Shown here in pieces: positions 1 through 8,828 of a stretch of DNA of 32,213 bases. A program made the translations under genes and the position numbers. Source of the DNA: Bacteroidales bacterium (GTDB taxonomy: Bacteria > Bacteroidota > Bacteroidia > Bacteroidales > P3); NCBI GenBank assembly GCA_017449975.1, contig JAFSYK010000035.1, positions 1-32,213 of the forward strand, read 5' to 3'. The notes below the pieces were generated by a model. It ran no database searches. It had not been told where the DNA came from and was given only the letters and a program-made list of their open reading frames with translations. Each line of letters starts with the position of its first letter. The first letter of the stretch is position 1.

Positions 1-65
1 AGACCATTTTCTTTCTGTGCATGCTTGCACATTAGCTCAGAAATTTGTTCCTTTGTAAACTTCAT
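1..65 (-). CDS. Probable IS256-type transposase, N-terminal fragment (runs off left edge)
   Basis: Only the first 21 codons are in the window, starting at the ATG at 65 and reading MKFTKEQISELMCKHAQKEN. This lysine/glutamate-rich helical start resembles the N-termini of IS256/mutator-type transposases of Bacteroidales, but it is too short for a firm family call. A candidate -7 box (TATCTTTA, 95-102) lies 30 bases upstream, and two palindromes lie beyond it. A decayed gene follows on the other side, which fits an insertion that interrupted it. It could instead be another small helical protein. Confidence 0.4.
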   Translation of the reverse strand, partial: MKFTKEQISELMCKHAQKENG

Positions 66-94
66 TTTAGTCTGTTTTTAGAGTTTGTGTGCCC

Positions 95-102
95 TAAAGA
101 TA
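95..102 (-). promoter_or_regulatory. Candidate -7 box for the left-edge ORF
   Basis: On the minus strand the octamer is TATCTTTA preceded by G, close to the Bacteroidetes consensus TAnnTTTG. It sits 30 bases upstream of the ATG at 65. The same octamer is found upstream of hsdM. Confidence 0.4.
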
Positions 103-112
103 CAGACTTTCT

Positions 113-160
113 GGGATTGACGGAATCCGTCAGTCCCTTTTCTTTACACGTTAACGTGTA
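113..160. repeat. Two palindromes at the probable IS end
   Basis: 113-137 has arms GGGATTGACGGA and TCCGTCAGTCCC around one base, with a single G/T mismatch. 145-160 is the perfect 16-base palindrome TACACGTTAACGTGTA. The following GACACACTTTTGGGGACAG (161-179) looks like an insertion-sequence terminal repeat. The exact IS border and target duplication cannot be fixed from one end. Confidence 0.4.
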
Positions 161-186
161 GACACACTTTTGGGGACAGTATCGCT

Positions 187-651
187 CGTTGGGTTCTACC
201 GATGCAGTATATGGTAGAATGCTATTTGATAATGAGAGGACGGGAAAGCACTACTTAATATGGGTACAAAGCAGAAGGGATTGAGGCAATCGAAAAGAAC
301 ATGCGTGAATACATTGTTGATATAAATGCATTCCGTAGTGTAAACAATATGGAATTAGTAGATTGCAGTACTGACGATTGTTTAATAAAAACCAAGGATT
401 TCATTGAAAAAAAACTTCTGACATAGACTGATCCTGTCCAAGACAAGCTATTGAATAATAATGACATGAATACCAACAACACCTATTTGTACGAAGAGGG
501 CAGCGACTTGCGCATCCCGATAGAAGGAATGTTCCTCAGAATCGATTATCAATGGGAAGACAGGACGACAACGATACTGAATACAGGCGAACAGCAGTTT
601 GCCCTTAACGGGAGATTCCTGCAGACGTCCTACCAAGGTGTGTTTGATTGA
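187..651 (+). pseudogene. Decayed ORF with two in-frame stops, function unknown
   Basis: One reading frame from the ATG at 202 to the TGA at 649-651 is interrupted by TAA at 256-258 and TAG at 424-426. Between and after the stops the translation looks protein-like: about 55 codons including GIEAIEKNMREYIVDINAF, then about 70 codons including LRIPIEGMFLRIDYQWEDR. A second frame upstream of 256 (including GRMLFDNERTGKHYLIW) may be the original start, joined by a frameshift. The fragment begins just after the putative IS end at about 180, so insertion and decay are a reasonable explanation. I recognise no family. A separate small gene starting at TTG 451 or ATG 466 is possible. Confidence 0.45.
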
Positions 652-784
652 GGCAGATGACGGAAATTACCACATTCAAGGGCAACATATTATCCTAATT
701 TTCTGATAGTCTATGCGGAAACTTGATTCAGATTAAATCTCCAATAGGGGCTTGAAAATATTGTGTCAGAATAAAAAAATATTG

Positions 785-792
785 TATTTTTG
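785..792 (+). promoter_or_regulatory. -7 box of the AAA ATPase gene
   Basis: TATTTTTG preceded by G, with a run of seven A about 7 bases upstream and TTG at 761-763 at a fitting -33 distance (21-base gap). The ATG at 838 follows after 45 bases. The box rules out the in-frame TTG at 790 as the true start, because that codon lies inside it. Bases 652-784 otherwise show no gene. Confidence 0.6.
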
Positions 793-837
793 CAAAAGAA
801 TACTTTAATATATTCGGATAAATTAAAGTACATATTT

Positions 838-1980
838 ATGATAACACGATATTTCAAATTGGAAGACGCTCAGGATGAAAGTGTATTTTTCTTTGGTGCA
901 CGTCAAACCGGAAAAACAACCATACTGAAACAGTTATTCCCTGAAGCTCGATATTACGACTTGCTGAAAAGCGAAGAGTTTGAACGGCTGAGCCGACAGC
1001 CACAATTGCTTCGGGAGGAATTGATGGCTTTACCCGAAGGGGCGTTGGTTATTATCGACGAAATACAAAAACTCCCTGTGCTGCTTAATGAGGTGCATTG
1101 GCTAATGGTGAACCGGGAGTTGCGTTTTATCCTCACAGGATCAAGCGCACGTAAATTGCGTCGCAAGGGAGTGAATTTGTTGGGGGGTCGCGCCATGGTC
1201 AACAATTTTTATCCGCTTGTCAGTACCGAGCTGGAGGACTTCGATTTGAATCGAGCAGTGAACAACGGCATGATTCCGCGTCATTACCTTGTCGAAGATG
1301 CCTCGCGAAGACTGAGTGGTTATGTGGGGGTTTATCTCCAAACTGAAATAGTGGAAGAATCGGTGGTGCGCAACCTGCCGTCGTTTAACAGATTCCTTGA
1401 AGCTGCCGCACTAACCAGTGGAGAAATGCTGGTGTATACAAACATTGCCGCCGACTGTGGGGTGAGCTCCGTGACAGTTAAGTCTTATTTCGATATTCTG
1501 GTGGATACGCTGTTCGGATACATGATTCCAGCGTACACGAAAACGGTAAAACGCAAACTGATACAGGCCCCAAAATTTTATTTGTTCGACGTGGGGGTTA
1601 CCAACTATCTGCTGCGGCGCTCTCACTTGAAACAGGGCTCACCCGAATTCGGTCATGCTTTCGAGCACTTGATTATCCAGGAGATAATAGCCTATCTCGG
1701 TTATCAAGGCAGACAGAAAGAACTCAGCTATTGGCGCACGGGAAGCGGTATGGAGATTGACGCTGTACTTGGCGATGCGCAGGTGGGCATCGAAATAAAG
1801 TCAAGTGCCGAAGTAAAGGACAGCCAGTTGCGAGGTCTCCGTTCTTTCGGCGGCGACTATCCGCAAGCAAGACTTATTGTTGTTTCTCTGGATAGGTATC
1901 GTCGCTCAAAAGACAACATTGAAATCATCCCTGTCCACGAATTTCTCAGCGATTTGTGGGCAAATAGAATTTACCAATAA
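838..1980 (+). CDS. AAA_14/DUF4143 family ATPase
   Basis: 380 residues from the ATG at 838, chosen because the longer frame would start inside the promoter. The Walker A motif GARQTGKTT is at residues 20-28 and the Walker B segment VIIDEIQ at 71-77. The arginine-containing sensor-like stretch LTGSSARKLRR follows, which is typical of this family. The C-terminal third is DUF4143, with a winged-helix-like part and a PD-(D/E)xK-like end (GMEIDAVLGDAQVGIEIKSS). These proteins are common and variable in Bacteroidales. They are often called predicted AAA ATPases with an uncertain role, possibly in defence or nucleic-acid handling. The gene stands alone, converges on rlmN, and has moderately low GC next to the decayed ORF and probable IS, so recent acquisition is plausible. 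Family call is secure, function is not. Confidence 0.9.
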   Translation: MITRYFKLEDAQDESVFFFGARQTGKTTILKQLFPEARYYDLLKSEEFERLSRQPQLLREELMALPEGALVIIDEIQKLPVLLNEVHWLMVNRELRFILTGSSARKLRRKGVNLLGGRAMVNNFYPLVSTELEDFDLNRAVNNGMIPRHYLVEDASRRLSGYVGVYLQTEIVEESVVRNLPSFNRFLEAAALTSGEMLVYTNIAADCGVSSVTVKSYFDILVDTLFGYMIPAYTKTVKRKLIQAPKFYLFDVGVTNYLLRRSHLKQGSPEFGHAFEHLIIQEIIAYLGYQGRQKELSYWRTGSGMEIDAVLGDAQVGIEIKSSAEVKDSQLRGLRSFGGDYPQARLIVVSLDRYRRSKDNIEIIPVHEFLSDLWANRIYQ

Positions 1981-1997
1981 TTTTATCAAGTATAAGT

Positions 1998-3031
1998 TTA
2001 ACCTCTATAAGATATTTCCACATTATTCTCTTTTCCGGCGAGGAGGCCGCAGGCGGCCATGATGTCCTCTCCGCGGGAGGCGCGGAGGGTGCAGGTGATG
2101 CCGTGGCAGTTCAGGTGGCCCTGGAAGGCGCGGATGGCGTCGGCGGAGGCGGTGCGGAAGGGCATGTCGGGCGAGGTGTGGAAGCGTATCAGATTGATGC
2201 GGCAGGGCAGCCCTTTCAGCAATCGCAGCAGTCCGTCGGCGTGGCGACGGCTGTCGTTGAGACCGTCGAACATAATGTATTCAAACGAGACACGCCGCTG
2301 GCCGCTCCAGTCGTATTGGCGCAGCAACTCGATAGTGTCGGCGATGGGATAGGCCTTCTCCATCGGCATCAGCTGTGCCCGCTCGTCACCGAAGGGGTTG
2401 TGCAGACTGACGGCCAGATGGCAGCGGCTCTCGTCGAGAAAACGGCGCATCACTGGGGTGATGCCCACCGTGGAGACGGTGATGCGCTTCGGACTCCATG
2501 CCAGCCCCCAGTCGGCGGTTAAAATATCGGTGGCGGCCAAGATGCTGTCGAGATTGTCCATCGGCTCACCCATGCCCATAAAGACGATATTGGTGAGTTG
2601 TTCCACCTCGGGGATGCAGAGCACCTGACTCATGATGTCACCGGCGGTGAGGTTGCCGTGGAATCCCTGCTGTCCGGTGACGCAGAAACGGCAGCCCATC
2701 TTGCAGCCCCTTTGGCACGACACGCAGAGCGTTGCTCGGTCATCGTCGGGAATAAAACTGCTTCAACAGGATGTAAGCCGTCGGCGGAGAAGAGATATTT
2801 CTTAGTGCCGTCCTTGGAGACCTGGCAGTGTATGGGCTTCGTGTGTCCGATGCAGGCCACCTCGCTCAGCTGGCGACGGGTGGCCAGCGACAGGTTGGTC
2901 ATCTGGTCAATGCTGTCGACACGCTTGACGTAGAGCCAGTCGCACATCTGCTTTGCCGTGTAGCGCGGCAGGTTGAACTCGCTGCACAGCTGTTGCAGCT
3001 GCGGTAGGGTCAGGCCGAACAGATTGGTCAT
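1998..3031 (-). pseudogene. rlmN: 23S rRNA/tRNA (adenine-C2) methyltransferase RlmN, frameshifted
   Basis: RlmN is a radical-SAM enzyme that methylates C2 of A2503 in 23S rRNA and A37 of some tRNAs. The N-terminal part starts at the ATG at 3031 (MTNLFGLTLPQLQQLC). The C-terminal part holds the 4Fe-4S motif CKMGCRFC, the GMGEPMDN segment and the late cysteine region SRGEDIMAACG. The two halves are in different frames. Around 2750-2757 one base appears to be missing: ...VEAVL|P should continue DDDRATLCVSCQRGC. Restoring one base gives 344 residues, the normal length. All catalytic residues survive in the two pieces, so this is either a very young mutation or an assembly error in a short homopolymer (TTTT or CCC in gene sense). 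It follows pbp1A by 4 bases. Confidence 0.9.
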
Positions 3032-3035
3032 ACGC

Positions 3036-5336
3036 TTAGAATAGCCATGGGTCAAACTCTTCCTGCTCAATCTCCTGTTTGAATTTCGAGCAGTCGAGCT
3101 CGGTGTCGAGCGGTATGCTGGGACGGTCGAAATCGCGCCGCGGGAACGCCAGTTGCTGGTCGCGGTAGATGTGCTGCATATAGTAGCCGAAAATGGGCAG
3201 CGCCATAGAGGCACCCTGTCCATAGGTCATGTTGCGGAAGTGGATGGAGCGCACCTCGCCGCCGGTCCAGATGGCGGTGGCCAGCTTGGGTGTGATGCCC
3301 ACAAACCAGCAGTCGGAGTTGTTCTGTGTGGTGCCCGTCTTGCCAGCGATGGCGGTGGAATACTCGTTGAGGTGGTACTTGTAGTTGAGGCGCACGCCGG
3401 TGCCGCTCTCCACCACACCTTTCATCAGATACAGCATCAAGTAGGCGGTGCGCTCGCTGATGGCGTCCTGACGCTTGGGCGTGAACTGTTCCAGCACGAC
3501 GCCCTTGTTGTCCTCGATACGCAGGAGCACGATGGGCTCCACATATTCGCCTCGGTTGGCGAAGGTGGCCATGGCTCCCGCCATCTCCGATACGGTGATT
3601 TCGGGTGTGCCAACGCAGATGGCGGGCACCGCGTCGATGGCGCTCTTCACACCCATCTTGCGGGCGATGTTGACCACCTGCTCGGGCGAGCCCTGTTTCA
3701 TAAGGTAGGCCGACACCCAGTTGATGGAGTGCGCCAACGCCCATTTCAGCGTCACCATCTCGCCCTCGCGCTCGTGGCTCGAGTTCTTGGGACACCAATC
3801 AGGTCCGTTCCAAGTCTCGAAACAGACCTCCGAGTTGGGCACTTCGGTGCAGGGGTACATGTCGAGGTCCTGCAACGCCATGGTGTAGACGAAAGGTTTG
3901 AAGGTGGAGCCCACCTGACGGTGGCTCTGCACGTTGTCGAACTTGAAGTAGCGGTAGTTGATGCCGCCCACGTAGGCACGCACATAGCCCGTTCCGGGTT
4001 CTACGGACATCAGTCCCACGTTGAGGAATTTCTTGTAGTAGAGCAGCGAGTCCCAGGGCGACATGACGGTGTCCACCCAGTCGTGGGGATTCTGTTTGGT
4101 GCGGTAGGCAAAGACGCGCATCTTCACCTTCTTGTTGAAGACCTCACGTATCTCGCGTTCGCTCATGCCGCTCTGCTTCAGATGGTAGTAGCGGTCACTG
4201 CCGCGCATGGCCTGGGTGAGCAGTTTGGTTTGCTGTTCGGCGTTGATGCCCGAGAAGGGGTTGCCTTTGCGGGTGGCCAGCTCACGGAAGAAGGCCGGCT
4301 GTATCTCTTGCGAGAAATGCTGGTAGACGGCTTGCTCGGCATAGCGCTGCATGCGCGAGTCGATGGTGGTGTAGATGCGCAAACCGTCTTTGTGCACGTC
4401 GTAGCGGTCGCCGTTGGGTTTGCGGTGACGCTTGCACCAGTCCTTCATATAGTCGCGGATATACTCGCGCAGATAGGTGGCCAGTCCCTCGTTGTGGCTC
4501 TGCGGTGTGTAGTGGCTGATGTCGATGGGTTCCTGCATCAGGCTGTCCATGACGGCCGTCTCCAGGTAGTCGTAGTGGTTCATCTGCGCCAGCACCGTGT
4601 TGCGACGCTGCAGGGCGCTGTCGTAGTGCAGGATGGGGCTGTAGGCCGTGGGGGCTTTCAGCAGACCCACCAGCATGGCGGCCTCGTTGACGCTCAGTTC
4701 GCTGGGCAGTTTGTCGAAGAAGGTCTTGGAGGCGGTCTTGATGCCGTAGGCGTTGCTGCCAAAGTCCACCGTGTTGAGATACATGGTGATGATCTCCTGC
4801 TTGGAGTAGTTGTGCTCCAGCTTCACAGCCACCACCCACTCTTTGAACTTGGAGTAGATGGTGCCCAGTTTGCCCTTCCGCTCGCGTGGGAAGAGGTTCT
4901 TGGCCAGCTGCTGTGTGATGGTGCTGCCGCCACCACTGCTGCTGTGTCGTCCGAGGAGGGTCTTGAAGAAGACGCGACCCAGACTGCGCGCGTCGATGCC
5001 CGAGTGCTTGTAGAAACGCACATCCTCGGTGGCGATGAGGGCGTTGATGAGGTTGGGGGAGATGTCGTCGTAGGTGACGTTCGACCGGTTCTCGATGCCG
5101 ATGAAACCCAATATCTCGCCGTCGCTGGCAATCACTTCGCTGGCCTGGTTGCTCTTGGGGTTCTCCAACTCTTCGAAAGAGGGCATGAATCCCAGCCATC
5201 CCAGCGAGAGCAGCAGGAAGAAGAGGAAAATGAAGGCCCACACTCCGGCAAATATCAGCCAGAGTTTCTTGTAGCTCTTGTTGCCGTTGTCGCTTTTCGG
5301 GCTTTTCGTGGTCTTCCCGGGGGTATGGTATGCCAT
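3036..5336 (-). CDS. Bifunctional penicillin-binding protein 1A (glycosyltransferase/transpeptidase)
   Basis: 766 residues. A class A PBP that polymerises glycan strands from lipid II and cross-links them in the periplasm. There is a short basic cytoplasmic tail, one membrane anchor at about 25-50, and a GT51 domain with the catalytic glutamate in ATEDVRFYKHSGID (E104) and the SGGGSTITQQLAKNL motif. The transpeptidase domain has STFK (S477-K480), SIN (537-539) and KTG (666-668). Family and catalytic residues are complete. The gene lies 12 bases downstream of gldH and 4 bases upstream of rlmN, inside the holB-ricT-gldH-pbp1A-rlmN run. The gene name (mrcA/ponA) is a matter of convention in this phylum. 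Confidence 0.96.
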   Translation of the reverse strand: MAYHTPGKTTKSPKSDNGNKSYKKLWLIFAGVWAFIFLFFLLLSLGWLGFMPSFEELENPKSNQASEVIASDGEILGFIGIENRSNVTYDDISPNLINALIATEDVRFYKHSGIDARSLGRVFFKTLLGRHSSSGGGSTITQQLAKNLFPRERKGKLGTIYSKFKEWVVAVKLEHNYSKQEIITMYLNTVDFGSNAYGIKTASKTFFDKLPSELSVNEAAMLVGLLKAPTAYSPILHYDSALQRRNTVLAQMNHYDYLETAVMDSLMQEPIDISHYTPQSHNEGLATYLREYIRDYMKDWCKRHRKPNGDRYDVHKDGLRIYTTIDSRMQRYAEQAVYQHFSQEIQPAFFRELATRKGNPFSGINAEQQTKLLTQAMRGSDRYYHLKQSGMSEREIREVFNKKVKMRVFAYRTKQNPHDWVDTVMSPWDSLLYYKKFLNVGLMSVEPGTGYVRAYVGGINYRYFKFDNVQSHRQVGSTFKPFVYTMALQDLDMYPCTEVPNSEVCFETWNGPDWCPKNSSHEREGEMVTLKWALAHSINWVSAYLMKQGSPEQVVNIARKMGVKSAIDAVPAICVGTPEITVSEMAGAMATFANRGEYVEPIVLLRIEDNKGVVLEQFTPKRQDAISERTAYLMLYLMKGVVESGTGVRLNYKYHLNEYSTAIAGKTGTTQNNSDCWFVGITPKLATAIWTGGEVRSIHFRNMTYGQGASMALPIFGYYMQHIYRDQQLAFPRRDFDRPSIPLDTELDCSKFKQEIEQEEFDPWLF

Positions 5337-5348
5337 AGTGCTCTTGTG

Positions 5349-5825
5349 TTAAAGGGTTGTTTCCACCATCCGCAGTCCGATGTCCTTGATGTCGGTCATC
5401 TCGGTGTCGCGCATGCCGTGCGTCACCTCAAAGCGGTAGGTGCCTGTCATGGGGAAGCGTGTGGTACGGCGGAAATAGTAGCGGTTGTCTACATATCGGG
5501 CACCGTTTTTGCCATACCATTTGCCTGTGGGGTCCGCCAGCGGGCATTCCAGCGTGTCGGCGGCGTAGCTGCTGTCGGGAAAATGGGTGGTGATGAAGAA
5601 GAAGGCGTTGGCGTAGGGATAGGTGACGTTGACGCGCAGGTCGAAGAAGATGTCGTAGTACTGCGTCGTGTCGTCGATGTCGACGTCGAACTCGACGGCG
5701 TCGCCCATGTTCCACCCCTTGGCGTCGACGCTGCGGTGCTCTTCGTAGTACACGTCGCCGTTGCAGGCCTCCAGCAGCAGGCAGGCCACCAACAGCGGTA
5801 TCGTCAGTTTGATTTTAGCTTTCAT
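5349..5825 (-). CDS. gldH: GldH-type lipoprotein
   Basis: 158 residues. A lysine-containing start, a hydrophobic stretch and a lipobox (LLLEAC, Cys at about 20) indicate a lipoprotein. The body matches the GldH family: YYEEHRSVD near the N-terminus, then DTTQYYDIFFDLR, ECPLADPTGKWYG and the closing YRFEVTHGMRD. GldH was named from gliding in Flavobacterium but is widespread in non-gliding Bacteroidales, where its role is unclear. It sits between ricT and pbp1A, a recurring Bacteroidetes arrangement. An envelope role is inferred from that. Confidence 0.85.
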   Translation of the reverse strand: MKAKIKLTIPLLVACLLLEACNGDVYYEEHRSVDAKGWNMGDAVEFDVDIDDTTQYYDIFFDLRVNVTYPYANAFFFITTHFPDSSYAADTLECPLADPTGKWYGKNGARYVDNRYYFRRTTRFPMTGTYRFEVTHGMRDTEMTDIKDIGLRMVETTL

Positions 5826-5828
5826 TTT

Positions 5829-5957
5829 AAAGCCGTTAAGCCGTTAAGATGTTAAGTCGTTAAGATGTTAAGAATTTCACAACTTCACAAAATTCAATTA
5901 TCATTTGTCCTTTTTAACTCCCAATTTAACTTCCATTTTTACTTCCTCTTTAACTCC
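5829..5957. repeat. Low-complexity repeat gap between ricT and gldH
   Basis: Five copies of GTTAAG at exactly 8-base steps (5835, 5843, 5851, 5859, 5867) are followed by an A/T-rich stretch with TTTAACTCCC, TTTAACTTCC and TTTAACTCCC (5900-5955). The word CATTTGTCCTT (about 5902) recurs upstream of kbl, and close forms occur at 19846 and 19880. No gene or promoter is evident here. Confidence 0.75.
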
Positions 5958-7757
5958 CTATTTATTCTCTTCGCGGGGCTGACGTGGCGGGCGGTTGCCG
6001 CGCTCTTCACGCTGTCCGCGGGGCAGCCGGTTGCCGCGGGGCTGCCGCTGTTCGCCGCCGTTAGGACGCTCCTGTCCGTTGTGTTCGGGCTTGCGCTCGT
6101 TGCCGTTGGCTCTGCGCTCGCCGTTGTCAGGTCTGCGTTCGCCGTTGTCGGGTCTGCGCTCTCCCCGTTCTTGTCTGCGTTCGTCGTTGGACGGCTTGCG
6201 TTCGCCGTTAGCGGGTCTGCGCTCCCCATTGGCGGCTCTGCGTTCGCCTCGCTCGCCGCGGTCGTTACGTTCACCGCGTTCCGGTCTGCGGTCGTTGCGT
6301 CTACGGTCGCCGCCGCGTCGGTCGCCGCGCGGACTCTCTTCGCGCTGTTCGCCGTTGTCGTTACCGGTGGCGGTGTCGGCCATACGCATCAGCTCGCGTT
6401 CCATCTCGGCGTTTGAGGTCTCCTGTGCCAACGCTGCGGTCGACATCAGCTCCACCTGGAAGTCTTCCAGCCGTTCGGGGTATTCCTGCCGCAGGTTCAT
6501 CTCGATGACCTGCTTCACGCTCTCGGCGGGGATGGCATACAGGTCGTTCTCGCCCTCATAGGCGTACCACATGATGCCGCGCAGCACGTCGGTCTTCTTG
6601 TAGAGCGCCAGTCCTTTCTGGAAGCGTATGGCGGTGCCGGCGGGCGGGAAAGCCTTCAAAGCGTCGGCATAGACTTCGTATTCGAAATTGAGACAGCATT
6701 TCAACTTGCCGCACTGTCCCGCCAGCTTCTGCGGGTTGGGCAGTATCTGCTGTGTCTTGGCGGCGTTGGTGGTCACCGAGCGGAAGTTGGTGAGCCAGGT
6801 GCTGCAGCACAGCTCGCGGCCGCAGGTGCCCAAACCGCCTACCTTGCCTGCTTCCTGGCGCACGCCGATCTGTTTCATCTCGATGCGCACATGGAATGCT
6901 TCGGCAAGCAGCTTGATGAGGTCGCGGAAGTCCACACGGTCGTCGGCCGTGTAGTAGAAGATGGCTTTGGCGTGGTCGCCCTGGTATTCCACATCGTTGA
7001 CTTTCATCTCCAGTCCCAGGCTGGAGGCAATCTGACGCGTCTTGATCAGGGCGTCGTCCTCTTCGGTGATGGCTTGTGCCCAGCGTTCGATATCGTTCAC
7101 CTTGGCGCGGCGGAACAGTTTCTTGATGTTGACGTCGGCGGGGTCCACCTTGTGTTTCTTCATCTGCAGGCGGCACACTTCGCCCACCAGACTCACGATG
7201 CCTACATCGTGACCCGGTGTGCCCTCCACCGCCACCACATCGCCCACACCCACGTTGATGCCGTCGGGCAAGCGATAGAAGTCTTTGCGGTTGTTCTTGA
7301 AGCGCACCTCCACGATGTCGAAGGGCACCTCGGTAGGCTGGCGGATGCCACGCATCCAGTCGCAGGCCGTCACCTTCGAGCAGGCCGATATCTCGGTCTC
7401 GCTGATGGGGATGTACGACTTGGGACATTTGTGGCAGCCGCGCGAAAGGAACGGGCTGGGATGATGCGCCGGCCACGGCAGCGTGGGATCGGGTTCCAGA
7501 TAGGGGTCTATCGATTTTTCCGGGGCGCTGTACTCGCCAAAGATATCGCGCTCGTCCTCGTCCTTTTTTTTCTTCTGTTCTTTCTTGGCTTTCCGGTCGC
7601 GGATAAAGGCTGCCATATCCTCGGCGGTGGCTACGTCGTCGTCATCCGTCTCGGCTGTGCGTGTCGGCTGCTCTGGCAGTGGCTGTTGCTGGCGGTCTGC
7701 TCCGGTCTGCTCCGGTTTATCGTTGATAGGTTGTTCTGTATGTTCGTTCTTGCTCAT
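5958..7757 (-). CDS. ricT: PSP1-domain protein RicT/YaaT with long basic repeat tail
   Basis: 599 residues. The PSP1/RicT core has conserved cysteines in GTCGRELCCSTWLTNF (C312, C317, C318) and GQCGKLKCCLNFE (C349, C354, C355). In Bacillus, RicT belongs to a 4Fe-4S Ric complex that acts on RNA turnover with RNase Y. A further Cys set at 108, 111, 126 and 132 may bind metal. Residues 1-80 are acidic/lysine-rich and probably disordered. From about 465 to 599 the protein is an Arg/Gly/Asn/Glu-rich repeat tail (GERRPDN, GERRPAN and variants), which the Bacillus protein lacks. The start ATG overlaps the holB stop by 4 bases (ATGA). The holB-ricT pairing is also seen in Firmicutes. RNA contact by the tail is inference. 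Confidence 0.9.
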   Translation of the reverse strand: MSKNEHTEQPINDKPEQTGADRQQQPLPEQPTRTAETDDDDVATAEDMAAFIRDRKAKKEQKKKKDEDERDIFGEYSAPEKSIDPYLEPDPTLPWPAHHPSPFLSRGCHKCPKSYIPISETEISACSKVTACDWMRGIRQPTEVPFDIVEVRFKNNRKDFYRLPDGINVGVGDVVAVEGTPGHDVGIVSLVGEVCRLQMKKHKVDPADVNIKKLFRRAKVNDIERWAQAITEEDDALIKTRQIASSLGLEMKVNDVEYQGDHAKAIFYYTADDRVDFRDLIKLLAEAFHVRIEMKQIGVRQEAGKVGGLGTCGRELCCSTWLTNFRSVTTNAAKTQQILPNPQKLAGQCGKLKCCLNFEYEVYADALKAFPPAGTAIRFQKGLALYKKTDVLRGIMWYAYEGENDLYAIPAESVKQVIEMNLRQEYPERLEDFQVELMSTAALAQETSNAEMERELMRMADTATGNDNGEQREESPRGDRRGGDRRRNDRRPERGERNDRGERGERRAANGERRPANGERKPSNDERRQERGERRPDNGERRPDNGERRANGNERKPEHNGQERPNGGEQRQPRGNRLPRGQREERGNRPPRQPREENK

Positions 7758-8809
7758 CGGTTTTTAATCAGTTTACTTAGTGTGAATGAGAGCTGCATGA
7801 AGGTGATCTTTGCTGCAGCGTTGCGCTCAATGGCGTAGGTGGCGTCACTCAGCGCCTTGTATATCTGTTCCGCATTGCGCGGGGTAATCATCGCCGGGAA
7901 GGCGGCGTCAAATTTGGCATCGCCGGTGCGTAGGCCGTTGGGCATGCCGGCCAACGTGTGCAACAGGCACTGGCGCATCATTTCCGACGTGTAGGTCAGG
8001 AAGCGTTTCTGCATCTCGCGTCCCATTCCTGCCAGCTCGTCCACCATACTCGACAGGTTGGCCATGTTGAGTTTGAAGAGCAGTCGCATCCAGTTGACAA
8101 ACATCGAATGAAAGACCTCGGGCCATTCGGCACGCTGGCTGCTGTCGGCAACGTCTATCTGCTGCGTGCGCGACAGGATGGTGGGCAATATCGTGGAGGT
8201 GTTCTCGGCCACCAGTATCAGCAGGGTCTTGTCGGTAGGCTCCTCCAGTGTCTTCAGCAGTTTGTTGGCGGTGACGGCGTTCATCTTCTCGGCCATCCAG
8301 ATGATCACCGTCTTGTAGTTACCCTCATACGATTTGAGGGTTAGCATACGCACGATGTCGTTGGCGTCCTGTTCGCGCACCTGTCCCTGTTGGGTGGTGA
8401 CCCCCAGAAAGGCGTACCAGTCGTCGATCGTGCCGAGAGCCTTGTTCTGCATGACGAATTGGCGGAACTCCTCCTGCAGGTCTGCTGCCGATTTCAGTCC
8501 TTTGGTCGTCTCGGTGGAGGTGACGCTGGGGAAGACAAGGTGCACATCGCTATGCTGCAGCTGTTCGATTTTGCGACAGTGGGGACACACACCGCACGCG
8601 TCGGCACGCAGCCCGTGGGGGTCGGTGGCGGGGTCATGGTGTTGCCGGTTCTCGCAGTAGATATACTGCACGTAGGCCAACGCCACGGCGAGACTGCCGC
8701 TCGCGGTGGGGCCGCACAGCAGCGACGCATGGGCGATGCGACCCGCGTCGACGCTCTCCGTCAGTCGGTTACACAAATCGGTCTGTCCTGCAATATCTCT
8801 AAACAGCAT
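7754..8809 (-). CDS. holB: DNA polymerase III delta-prime subunit
   Basis: 351 residues from the ATG at 8809 (MLFRDIAGQTDLCNRL). A longer frame to 8878 would run through the promoter. It is a clamp-loader AAA+ protein: HASLLCGPTASGSLAVALA is a degenerate P-loop, as expected for delta-prime. The zinc module is CGVCPHC with an upstream Cys, followed by NKLLKTLEEP and LSRTQQI, the SRC-like sensor region. It loads the sliding clamp together with gamma/tau and delta. It heads the run holB-ricT-gldH-pbp1A-rlmN and overlaps ricT by 4 bases. Confidence 0.92.
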   Translation of the reverse strand: MLFRDIAGQTDLCNRLTESVDAGRIAHASLLCGPTASGSLAVALAYVQYIYCENRQHHDPATDPHGLRADACGVCPHCRKIEQLQHSDVHLVFPSVTSTETTKGLKSAADLQEEFRQFVMQNKALGTIDDWYAFLGVTTQQGQVREQDANDIVRMLTLKSYEGNYKTVIIWMAEKMNAVTANKLLKTLEEPTDKTLLILVAENTSTILPTILSRTQQIDVADSSQRAEWPEVFHSMFVNWMRLLFKLNMANLSSMVDELAGMGREMQKRFLTYTSEMMRQCLLHTLAGMPNGLRTGDAKFDAAFPAMITPRNAEQIYKALSDATYAIERNAAAKITFMQLSFTLSKLIKNR

Positions 8810-8828
8810 ACAATACGCAATTAACGTA

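Noticed and set aside
2748-2760. Programmed frameshift in rlmN
   Set aside because: No convincing slippery site with a stop or structure, and RlmN is not known to use one; mutation or assembly error is simpler.
3153-5855. Long open frame (900 codons) antisense to pbp1A and gldH
   Set aside because: It is His/Val/Gly-rich with no recognisable domain and arises from the GC-rich codons of pbp1A on the other strand.
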